64,000 bases of DNA from an uncultured bacterium (GTDB taxonomy: Bacteria; Actinomycetota; Coriobacteriia; Coriobacteriales; Coriobacteriaceae). The position numbers and the translations under genes are program-made. Numbering within the stretch: the first letter of the stretch is position 1; each line of letters opens with the position of its first letter. Positions 50,199 through 57,897 of the stretch are shown here, in pieces. The notes beneath the pieces were generated by a model. That model was not told where the DNA came from. It did not search any database and was given only the letters and a program-made list of their open reading frames with translations. The stretch lies in contig CAJMKK010000001.1 in NCBI GenBank assembly GCA_905214105.1, positions 372,001-436,000 of the forward strand, in the 5' to 3' direction.

Positions 50199-52400
50199 TT
50201 AGCCGACCGTATCGTCAGGCGTGGGCGAGGGGTCGGGAGTGGGCGTGGGCGTAGGCGTAGGCGTGCCGCCATCGCCGCCGGTCGAACCACCAGTGGAGCC
50301 GCCCGTCGAGCCACCGGTCGTACCGGTGCCGCCGGTGGTGTCGCCGCCCGTGGTCTCGGTGGTCGTGGTCGTCGTGGTCGTCGTGGTGGTTTCCTCTTCC
50401 TCTTCGTCCTTGTCCTTGTCCTTGTCGTCGTTCTCCGACTTCTTGGTGTTGTTGGTGCCGTAGAACTTCCAGACGCTGTTGTTCTTGTAGGTGGGCGCCG
50501 TTCCGGTCGCAAACTCCTCGCGCTCGGTACCGGTCAGAACGGTGTTCATAAACCGCTTAAAGACAGGCAGGTTGGTGCTGTCGCCCAGCAGGTCCGTGCC
50601 GTACTTTTGGATGGGGATCTCGCCCGCGGAATAGCCGGTCCACAGGGCGCACGCCAGCTGCGGGGTATAGCCGCAGAACCACAGGTTGGTGGTGTTGTCG
50701 GTGGTGCCCGTCTTGCCGGCATAGGGCTGGTTGACACTCAGGGCGCCGGCAGCACCCGTACCGCTGCCCTTCATGACGCCGGACAGAACATCGGTGACCG
50801 CGGCGGCCTCGCCCTCGGTAAGCACCTGTGAGGGATTGTCGGTGTGCTGGTACAGCACCGAACCGGTACGAGAATCAATCTCGGTGATGGCGATCGGCTG
50901 GCGATAGTAGCCGCCGTTGGCAAACGTCGCGTAGGCGGCGGCCATCTCGAGTGGCGAGATCGAGCCGGTGCCGAGCGTCATGACGGGAACGTCCTCGATG
51001 TTGTCCTTGGCGGGGTCGATGCCGAGCTTTTTGACGAGCGAGATGATCTTGCTGTTGCCGACGGCTTCCGCCACCTGGATGTAGCCGGTGTTGGAGGAGT
51101 ATGCCGTCGCCTGCTTAAGCGTGATGTTGCCATAGCTCTGGTTGGCGTAATTTTGGACCTCAGTCGTGGTGCCCTTGGCCTTGAGCGGCGAGTTGCAGTT
51201 GAGGGTGACGTTGGGGTTCATGCCGTTTTGGATGGCAGTTGCCAGCGTAAAGGCCTTAAAGGTGGAGCCGACGGGACGCTTGGCCGTGGCATGGTTTACG
51301 TGGTTCTCGTCGGCGTTGTAGTCGTAGCCGCCCACCATGCACTTGATGTAGCCGGTCTTGGGGTCGACGACGACCATGCCCATGTCCAGGCCGTCAAGCG
51401 AGAGCGTGTCGAGCTGCTCGCGGACGGCATTCTCTGCCACCTGCTGCATCGTGGGGTCGATGGTGGTCTTGACGGTCAGGCCGCCCTTAAAGAGCACGTC
51501 GGTCGAGAACTCCTGCTCCAGCAGCTGCTTGACGTAGGAGACAAAGTAGGGCTGCGAGTAAACGTCGACGCCGCTGCCCGAGATTTCGGTCACGTTGAGG
51601 GTGATGGGCTCGGCCTGTGCGGCATCGTGCTCCTCCTGGGTGATGTGGCCCAGGCGCAGCATGTTGTCGAGAACCTTGTTGCGGCGAGACAGTGCCAGAT
51701 CGGGATTGACCGTGGGGTCGTACTGCGAGGGCGAGTTGGGAAGGCCGATGAGTAGCGCGGCCTCGCTCAGGGTGAGGTCGGCGGCGCTCTTGGACAGATA
51801 GGTCTCGGCTGCGGCCTCGATGCCGTAGGCGCCGTGGCCGTAATAGATGGTGTTGAGGTACATCATGAGGATCTCGTCTTTGGAGTACATGTCCTCCATC
51901 TTGATGGCGATGTAGGCCTCGCGCACCTTACGCTCAATGGTCGAGTCGAATTGCTCCTCCTGCAGGATGGTGTTGCGCACAAGCTGCTGGGTGATCGTCG
52001 AGGCGCCTTCGTGTCCGCCGCCGAGGGTTGCCACCGCAGCACGCGCGATACCCCACAGGTCGATACCGCCGTGCTCGTAGAAGCGCTCGTCCTCGACGTC
52101 AACGGTGCCCTGCAGCACGTAGGGGGAGACCTCGTCCTTGGTGATGGACTTGCGGTTTTGCGTGTAGAAGCTCGCGATCTTGTTGCCGTTGCAGTCGACG
52201 ATCTCGGTGGGCTCGCTCACCAGATACGCGTTGGCGTCGGTGTAGTCGGGCAGATCGGACAGCCAGCGGTTGACGTTGCCGACCATGCCGATGCCAAATG
52301 CCACGCCCGCAATCAGCAGAAAGCCCAAAAACGAGAGCAGGATTATGGGCAGAGCATGCGTCTTTGAACGGCTGCGTCCCTGTCGTTGGCGAGGACCCAT
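50199..52400 (-). CDS. Class A penicillin-binding protein (PBP1A-like)
   Basis: A 733-residue bifunctional cell-wall enzyme. An N-terminal membrane helix lies near residues 18-40 (ILLSFLGFLLIAGVAFGIGM). The GT51 glycosyltransferase motifs are VEDERFYEHGGID, EGASTITQQLVRN and MEDMYSKDEIL. The transpeptidase motifs are STFK, SSNTG (SxN) and KTGTTDN. The extracellular tail is low complexity: a Glu run, about eleven Thr, TGG repeats, then PTPTPTPTPDPSPTPDD. The ATG at 52400 follows GGAGGTCAATAT. Confidence 0.95.
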   Translation of the reverse strand: MGPRQRQGRSRSKTHALPIILLSFLGFLLIAGVAFGIGMVGNVNRWLSDLPDYTDANAYLVSEPTEIVDCNGNKIASFYTQNRKSITKDEVSPYVLQGTVDVEDERFYEHGGIDLWGIARAAVATLGGGHEGASTITQQLVRNTILQEEQFDSTIERKVREAYIAIKMEDMYSKDEILMMYLNTIYYGHGAYGIEAAAETYLSKSAADLTLSEAALLIGLPNSPSQYDPTVNPDLALSRRNKVLDNMLRLGHITQEEHDAAQAEPITLNVTEISGSGVDVYSQPYFVSYVKQLLEQEFSTDVLFKGGLTVKTTIDPTMQQVAENAVREQLDTLSLDGLDMGMVVVDPKTGYIKCMVGGYDYNADENHVNHATAKRPVGSTFKAFTLATAIQNGMNPNVTLNCNSPLKAKGTTTEVQNYANQSYGNITLKQATAYSSNTGYIQVAEAVGNSKIISLVKKLGIDPAKDNIEDVPVMTLGTGSISPLEMAAAYATFANGGYYRQPIAITEIDSRTGSVLYQHTDNPSQVLTEGEAAAVTDVLSGVMKGSGTGAAGALSVNQPYAGKTGTTDNTTNLWFCGYTPQLACALWTGYSAGEIPIQKYGTDLLGDSTNLPVFKRFMNTVLTGTEREEFATGTAPTYKNNSVWKFYGTNNTKKSENDDKDKDKDEEEEETTTTTTTTTTTETTGGDTTGGTGTTGGSTGGSTGGSTGGDGGTPTPTPTPTPDPSPTPDDTVG

Positions 52401-52562
52401 ATATTGACCTCCAGGTATGTCGTGCCGGACGGTGGATGTGCCGTCGGGGCAGGATGGACATAAGTTATTACACGATAAACCAAACGGGGTGCGCGAGGCC
52501 TCGTGTATGCTGGAAGACGGCATTTTTCAGAGTGAATGCATACCTTGGTAAGGAGTTTGTCG

Positions 52563-54539
52563 ATGGCGATTCGGACGATGGGGCCGAGCGGACAATACGA
52601 GACTGGATTGGATGCTGCCGGTGCGGCGCTGCCCGAGCTGCTGGCACCGGCGGGCGGACTCGACCAGATGCTTGCGGCCATCGCCGCGGGTGCCGATGCC
52701 ATCTATGCGGGGTTGGGCGGCTTTAACGCCCGTGTGAGCGCCCATGGCTTTACGGATAACGAGTTTGCGCGCGGCTGCGCCGTGGCGCATGCCCATGGCG
52801 TGCGTGTGTACGTAACGCTCAACGTGTTCGTGTTTGACGATGAGTTGTCCGACGCGGTGGCGTTGGGAGCTCATGCACTGGAGCTGGGCGCCGATGCTCT
52901 GATTGTCGCCGATGCCGGGTTGGCCTGCGCGCTGCGCGCGGCGATTCCCGGGGTCGAGATTCACCTGTCCACGCAGGCGGGCGCTCATAGCGAGGGTGCC
53001 GTGCGGCTTGCCGCCGATGAGCTGGGGGTCGAGCGCGTGACGACGGCACGCGAGCTGACGGTCGACGAGATTGCGGCGCTATGTGCCACGGGCGTGCCCA
53101 TCGAGGTATTCTGCCACGGTGCGATTTGCATCGGCTATTCGGGGGCGTGCGAGTTCTCGGCCTTGCGGCGTGGGCGCTCGGCGATGCGCGGCGACTGCAC
53201 GCAGCCGTGCCGTCTGGCGTACGACCTAGTGGACGAGGCGGGGCAGAGTGTTGTTGCCGTCGAGGGAGACCGCCTGCTTTGTCCGCGTGACTATCTGGGT
53301 ATCGCGCACCTGCCCGAGCTTGTTGCCACCGGCGTGGCATCGCTCAAGATCGAGGGACGCATGAAGAATCCCGATTACGTATTCAACGTGGTGAGGGTGT
53401 GGCGTCGGGCACTCGATATGCTGTGCGACGGCGCGTGGGACTCCGGTGCCGTGGAAGAGCTTGAACGCGAGCTGGGAAGGTCGTTTAACCGTGGGTTTAC
53501 CGATGCTTACCTGCGGGGTCGTTCGGGTGCCGAGCTCATGAGCTTTGAGCGCGCGATCAACCAGGGCGTGCGCGTGGGCCACTTGGTGGCGGTGGGTCAC
53601 GAAGAGGTGACGGTTGAGCTTGATGCCGCCGTGGCGGCGGGCGATACGCTCGAAATCCGATTTTACCCGGGTGCCGACGCGCGTCCCGATGTGCCCAAGC
53701 GCTGGCCACAGGTGCCTTGCCCCGTGGATGCCGCTGCGGGGGAGCGCATCGTCGTGCATTGCAAACGTAAGGTGGACGCGGGCTGCGAGGTCTATCTGAT
53801 TCGCAGCGCCGGCGTGTTGGATCAGACGGCGGCGGTGTTGGAGCGCATGCGGGCCGAGGCGGATGCGATTGCGCCCGTTGCGCGTGCCGTTGAGGTGCTG
53901 CCCTTTGAGGGCGCTGCGGTGGATGGCGGTGCGTCGACGGAGTTGGCGGGGTCGGCGGGGCCGGCAAAGCGCGAGGATTTTGCTCGTATGGTCTTTGCCT
54001 GGGAGCTGATGGATGTGGGTCCGCGCGATGAGCGAGATCTGTCCGATACAACGGTGGTGCTCGACGAAGTGTGCCGCGCGGGCGACGCCGAGCGGACTCG
54101 GGCGCTTATGCAGCGTGCCGGGCGCGTCGTCTGCCGCAATCTGGGACAAGTGGCGATGGCCCGCGAGCTGGGCACAACGTTTGACGTGGCGGCGCCGGTG
54201 TTCTGTGCCAATCGGGCCACGCTTACCTGGCTGCGCGGACTCGGTGCGGGGCGGGTGTGCTTGTCGGCCGAGTTGCTCGGCAATGATGCGGAGCGTGTTG
54301 CCGAACTTGCCGCTTGCCCCGGTGTCTTGGGGCCTGTCGATGCCGACCGTCCCGAGCTCATGGTGTGCGAGCACTGCTTGCTGACTGCCGAGGGCGCCTG
54401 CGCCACGGATGCAACGGGGCAGGTCCGTTGCCGTGACTGCTCGCGCCGTCAGCAGGCGCGCTTTTTGGTCGAACGTGACGGCACGCGTTTGCCGGTCGTT
54501 ATCGACGCGTGCGGCAGGACGAGGATTTTCCTGTCGTAG
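52563..54539 (+). CDS. U32 family protein (RNA hydroxylation-type)
   Basis: A 658-residue paralogue of the gene at 7942. The same start, LPELLAPAGGLDQMLAAIAA, and the U32 signature EVFCHGAICIGYSGACEFS are present, followed by GDCTQPCRLAYDLVDEAG and SLKIEGRMKNPDYVFNVVRV. A C-terminal Cys cluster (CEHCLLTAEGAC; CRDCSRRQQ) is present. The length is close to E. coli RlhA. The ATG at 52563 follows AAGGAGTTTGTCG. It is divergent from the PBP gene. Confidence 0.85.
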   Translation: MAIRTMGPSGQYETGLDAAGAALPELLAPAGGLDQMLAAIAAGADAIYAGLGGFNARVSAHGFTDNEFARGCAVAHAHGVRVYVTLNVFVFDDELSDAVALGAHALELGADALIVADAGLACALRAAIPGVEIHLSTQAGAHSEGAVRLAADELGVERVTTARELTVDEIAALCATGVPIEVFCHGAICIGYSGACEFSALRRGRSAMRGDCTQPCRLAYDLVDEAGQSVVAVEGDRLLCPRDYLGIAHLPELVATGVASLKIEGRMKNPDYVFNVVRVWRRALDMLCDGAWDSGAVEELERELGRSFNRGFTDAYLRGRSGAELMSFERAINQGVRVGHLVAVGHEEVTVELDAAVAAGDTLEIRFYPGADARPDVPKRWPQVPCPVDAAAGERIVVHCKRKVDAGCEVYLIRSAGVLDQTAAVLERMRAEADAIAPVARAVEVLPFEGAAVDGGASTELAGSAGPAKREDFARMVFAWELMDVGPRDERDLSDTTVVLDEVCRAGDAERTRALMQRAGRVVCRNLGQVAMARELGTTFDVAAPVFCANRATLTWLRGLGAGRVCLSAELLGNDAERVAELAACPGVLGPVDADRPELMVCEHCLLTAEGACATDATGQVRCRDCSRRQQARFLVERDGTRLPVVIDACGRTRIFLS

Positions 54540-54636
54540 GTGCCGCGTCGCGCTGTTTTGGTTATTATTAGTGGGTTTATGAACTTCCAGCACCGCCGTA
54601 TCCGGTGAGGGTGCTATAGCAAAAGGAGGATACCCA

Positions 54637-55848
54637 ATGCTGTCTGTTGACGAGCAAATGCGTATCATCACCTCGGGTGCAGCGCAGATCGTCCCCGAGG
54701 CCGACCTTCGCAAGAAGCTTGAGAAGGGCGAGCCCCTCAACATCAAGCTCGGCGTCGATCCCACCAGCCCCGACCTGCACCTGGGCCATGCCGTGCCCCT
54801 GCGCAAGATGCGTCAGTTCCAGGACCTGGGCCACAACGTCACCCTTATCATCGGCAACGGCACTGCGCTGATCGGCGACCCCTCGGGCAAGAACTCCACC
54901 CGCCCGCAGCTTTCGCAGGAGCAGATCGAGGCCAACGCCGAGACCTACGTGAGCCAGGCCATGAAGATCCTGGACCCCGAGAAGACCACCATCGTGCACA
55001 ACGGCGACTGGATCCTTTCGATGGACCTGGCCGGCCTGCTGCAGGTGTGCTCCAAGTTCACCGTCGCCCGCATCCTTGAGCGCGACGACTTTACCAAGCG
55101 CTACCAGTCCCAGACGCCGATTGCCCTGCACGAGTTTCTGTACCCCGTGATGCAGGCCTTCGACTCCGTTCAGATCAAGGCCGACGTCGAGATGGGCGGC
55201 ACCGACCAGCTCTTCAACCTGCTCGCCGGCCGCGAGCTCATGGAGAAGATGGGCATGGAGCCGCAGATCGCGCTTACCATGCCGCTGCTCGAGGGCACCG
55301 ACGGCGTGCGCAAGATGTCCAAGTCCTATGGCAACTACATCGGCCTGACCGACGCTCCCAAGGATATGTTCGGCAAGACCATGTCCATCCCCGACGAGAT
55401 GATCGGCAAGTACTATCGTCTGGCCAGCTCGCTCGCCCCGGCCGAGGTCGACAAGATCGATGCCGCCCTGGCCGATGGCTCCGCCGACCCCTATGAGCTC
55501 AAGCGCGCACTGGGCCGCGACCTGTGCGACACCTACCACGGCGCCGGCGCCGGCGACGAGGCACAGGCCGAGTTCGACCGCGTGTTCAAGGAGGGCCAGC
55601 TTGCCGACTTCCCCGAGAAGCACGTTGAGCTGACCGTCAACGACGAGGGTCAGATTTACCTCGCCGGCCTGCTCAAGGACCTGGGCCTTTCGGCCAGCGC
55701 CGGTCAGGCCCGCCGCGACATCGACGGCGGCGGCGTCAAGATCAACGGCAAGGCTGTGGCTCCCAAGAGCTACAACATCGATCCGAGCGCCCTCAAACTG
55801 GGCGACACCCTCTCCGTGGGCAAGCGCAAGGGCTTTAAGTTGGTTTAG
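54637..55848 (+). CDS. tyrS: Tyrosyl-tRNA synthetase
   Basis: A 403-residue class I synthetase. The HIGH-type motif HLGH is at residues 48-51 and KMSKS near 227. The C-terminal S4-like RNA-binding domain (LSASAGQARRDIDGGGVKIN) is present. AAAGGAGGA precedes the ATG. A short leader dyad (AGCACC/GGTGCT around 54589-54615) is visible, but no complete T-box. Confidence 0.96.
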   Translation: MLSVDEQMRIITSGAAQIVPEADLRKKLEKGEPLNIKLGVDPTSPDLHLGHAVPLRKMRQFQDLGHNVTLIIGNGTALIGDPSGKNSTRPQLSQEQIEANAETYVSQAMKILDPEKTTIVHNGDWILSMDLAGLLQVCSKFTVARILERDDFTKRYQSQTPIALHEFLYPVMQAFDSVQIKADVEMGGTDQLFNLLAGRELMEKMGMEPQIALTMPLLEGTDGVRKMSKSYGNYIGLTDAPKDMFGKTMSIPDEMIGKYYRLASSLAPAEVDKIDAALADGSADPYELKRALGRDLCDTYHGAGAGDEAQAEFDRVFKEGQLADFPEKHVELTVNDEGQIYLAGLLKDLGLSASAGQARRDIDGGGVKINGKAVAPKSYNIDPSALKLGDTLSVGKRKGFKLV

Positions 55849-55874
55849 TTACGCGGTTTTACCAAACCGCGTAA
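55848..55874. terminator. Probable terminator after tyrS
   Basis: GTTACGCGGT (55848-55857) pairs with ACCGCGTAAC (55865-55874), starting at the final base of the tyrS stop codon. The T-tract lies in the loop, so termination may be weak. Confidence 0.5.
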
Positions 55875-55891
55875 CCGGTTGACGCTGCAAA

Positions 55892-55984
55892 CCCGCCAGA
55901 GCGGCAATCTGCCTTTCAACTTCGGCGGCATGACCAGAAGGTCAATGCCGCCTCGTTTCAAGGCACCTTGCTCGCTCTGGCGGG
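55892..55984. repeat. 93-bp double palindrome beside the insertion sequence
   Basis: The outer arms CCCGCCAGAGCG (55892-55903) and CGCTCTGGCGGG (55973-55984) are perfect. The inner arms GGCGGCAT (55924-55931) and ATGCCGCC (55945-55952) are also perfect. It ends 10 bases before the IS inverted repeat. Its structure is like the palindromic targets used by IS1111-type elements. Confidence 0.75.
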
Positions 55985-56008
55985 CTTTCGCTCATATGAC
56001 CCAATCCG

Positions 56009-56271
56009 CTGTCAAGAGCCACAATGGCCCCGCCGACCGCTTGCAATCGGTCGGCGGGGCCTGCCGTTGAACCCGTCCCGGTCCGCCCCCGGCATGTCGT
56101 CGACGCCTTCGGCTCAGTCTCATATCCGCGGATACCGTTCTGTCGGCCCGCACTCCATTCCTTCGGCGGGGTTCCCCAAGTCTGTCGAGGCGCATGCGGA
56201 GGGCTCCGCGCGCACAGCGAAATAGGGGGTATCCCCGAAGGCCGCCCGGCTCGCCGGGGCGGGGGCTATGT
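56009..56271 (-). ncRNA. Candidate bridge/seek RNA region of the IS element
   Basis: A 263-base non-coding region downstream of the transposase gene and inside the element, the position where IS1111-type elements encode their guide RNA. It holds a 14-bp perfect stem, GGCCCCGCCGACCG (56026-56039)/CGGTCGGCGGGGCC (56048-56061), and several GC-rich dyads. The assignment rests on location and structure only. Confidence 0.4.
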
Positions 56272-57393
56272 CTATTCCGCGCCCTCCCGGCACATCATGC
56301 CGAGGGCCCAGAGCCACCTCACGAGCTCGGCCGCGGTGGCCGCGTTAGCCTTCGCCTGGGGCATGCCGCGGGCGAGCATCTCCTCGCGCCGCCGCAGGAG
56401 CCGCTCGGATCCCTTCCTCCCGTGCATCCTTATCTCGAGGGGCACGCCCGTGTCCCTCGGCATGAGCTTCGGCTGGTGCCGCGCCGCGGCGTAGCACCAT
56501 GAACCCTCAACGGCCAGCTTCCTCACGAGCGCGTTGCCCGCACCGCTGATGCCTCCGAGCCGCACGGAGTCGCCGCTCGACCTCTGACTCGGCGCGAGGC
56601 CGAAATAGGCCGTGACCTGCCTTCCGGAACGGAACCTCGTGAAGTCGCCGACCTCGGCCGAGAAGGCTGCGGCCAGCGCGAAGGCGCAGCCCTTGATCGA
56701 CTGGAGGGCGGCCACCTCCGCGGCGATCGGGCTGGCATCCACGGCCGCCCTGTACTCGGAGAGCAGATCCGCCCGGGCCTCCGCCGCGGCCTCGACCTCG
56801 CTCCTCAGAGCGGCGAGCGTCCGAACCCCGCCATCGTCCTCCGGCCTGACCTTGTCGAGCCACCTCAGGAAGTCGTAGGTCCAGTACTTCCTCGGGTTGC
56901 CGGCGGGCGTGGTGCCGCCGTAGGCGAACCCTCGCTTTGCGAGGAAGGCGAGCAGCCGCTGCTTGGCGGTCGCCAGGCGCGCGGTCGCCCCGTCGTAGGC
57001 GCCGGCGAGGTCCCTGATGCCCTCGACCTCGGGGGAGGGGACCCATACGGGGGAGATGTCGTGGGCGAGTATCGCCTTGGCCATCCTGGCGGCGTCGTTC
57101 CTGTCGTTCTTGGAGGCCGAGTCGGCGGCCGACCTGGGGATCTTCGAGACCGCGGCGACGACACACTCGACGCCGAGCCCGGCGAGCTCCCTCTGCGGGG
57201 CGAAGCCGGGGTAGCCGCTCTCGTAGGCCGCGAGCGACGGCCCGGGGAACCCACCCATCCACCCGGCGATCTCGCCCCAGGGGTTGCCGGGGAACCTCCT
57301 CGTCACGGCCTCGCCGGTGTCCGCGTCGAGGGCGCAGACGGTGGTCGACCTCAGGTGGACGTCCATCCCGAACGCGGTAGAATACTTTGGCAT
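56272..57393 (-). CDS. IS110-family DEDD transposase/recombinase
   Basis: A 373-residue intact transposase. The RuvC-like N-terminal acidic residues are Asp11 (FGMDVH), Glu58 (AYESGYPGF), Asp97 and Asp100 (KNDRNDAARM). The C-terminal Transposase_20 part includes LQSIKGCAFALAAAFSAEVG and RSGRQVTAYFGLAPSQRSSG, followed by the serine-containing segment. It appears functional. It recombines DNA guided by an element-encoded RNA in characterised relatives. Confidence 0.94.
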   Translation of the reverse strand: MPKYSTAFGMDVHLRSTTVCALDADTGEAVTRRFPGNPWGEIAGWMGGFPGPSLAAYESGYPGFAPQRELAGLGVECVVAAVSKIPRSAADSASKNDRNDAARMAKAILAHDISPVWVPSPEVEGIRDLAGAYDGATARLATAKQRLLAFLAKRGFAYGGTTPAGNPRKYWTYDFLRWLDKVRPEDDGGVRTLAALRSEVEAAAEARADLLSEYRAAVDASPIAAEVAALQSIKGCAFALAAAFSAEVGDFTRFRSGRQVTAYFGLAPSQRSSGDSVRLGGISGAGNALVRKLAVEGSWCYAAARHQPKLMPRDTGVPLEIRMHGRKGSERLLRRREEMLARGMPQAKANAATAAELVRWLWALGMMCREGAE

Positions 57394-57572
57394 GGGAGCC
57401 TCCCAACCTCGTTGCGGCGCGGCTGCGCCTATGGCACTTCAACATCATTGTCGCAGCCCCGACCCGCGGTCACGAGCGGGGGCTCCTATCTTTTTAGTGC
57501 CCTCGGATTGGGTCATAGTGTCTGTCGTTGCCAAGACATCGGCGCTTCCGTTGTTGTAGGTGGCAGTTAGGT

Positions 57573-57603
57573 GCACTCATTGGGGACAGACTTAAATGAG
57601 TGC
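57573..57603. repeat. 31-bp palindromic repeat, copy 2 (GGGGACAGACTT type)
   Basis: Identical to 4749-4779, arms CACTCATT/AATGAGTG. It lies 55 bases outside the right inverted repeat of the IS. Confidence 0.85.
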
Positions 57604-57897
57604 CCACAGAATGAGAGTGAATAATCTTCCGTTTTTGGCCTGCTTTGGGGTTCAAAGTGGGAGATTATCCACTCTCATCATTTTGCGGCACTTGGGGACG
57701 TTCCTTTTGTGCCGGCACTTTGGGACACTCCTTGTCATTGGTACAAAGCAACCTGCCCTCATTGCGCCAAGCGGCGTGTGCCGTTAAGCGGAGGGGGTGT
57801 ATTCCCGACCCATCGTTTGGGCATACAATGGCTATTGTCTTGCTGCGGTGAAGGCCTGTCCGCTCCGCAGCTGTTTTCTACGGTTAAAGGAGAAGGT
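57604..57897. other. Palindrome-rich leader of the adenine deaminase gene
   Basis: ATGAGAGTGAATAATCT (57611-57627) pairs with AGATTATCCACTCTCAT (57662-57678), one G-U-compatible mismatch. GGGGACGTTCCTTTTGTGCC and GGGACACTCCTTGTC (57693-57740) belong to the same repeat family. No gene is seen; an upstream in-frame extension of ade to 57709 is rejected because it translates the repeats. AAAGGAGAAGGT precedes the ade ATG. Confidence 0.7.

Larger units (their letters stand above)
55995..57517 (-). mobile_element. IS110-family (IS1111-like) insertion sequence with terminal inverted repeats
   Basis: Perfect 14-bp inverted repeats TATGACCCAATCCG (55995-56008) and CGGATTGGGTCATA (57504-57517) bracket one DEDD transposase gene on the minus strand. 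Classical IS110 elements lack inverted repeats, whereas IS1111-group members have them subterminally, so the true ends may lie a few bases outside. No target duplication is visible, as expected for the family. Confidence 0.85.

Noticed and set aside
56507..57448. A 313-codon minus-strand frame in another phase of the IS110 transposase
   Set aside because: It is Arg-rich shadow coding of the intact transposase, which carries all four DEDD residues in its own frame.
57709..57897. N-terminal extension of adenine deaminase
   Set aside because: It would translate dispersed palindromic repeats, whereas AAAGGAGAAGGT immediately precedes the ATG at 57898.
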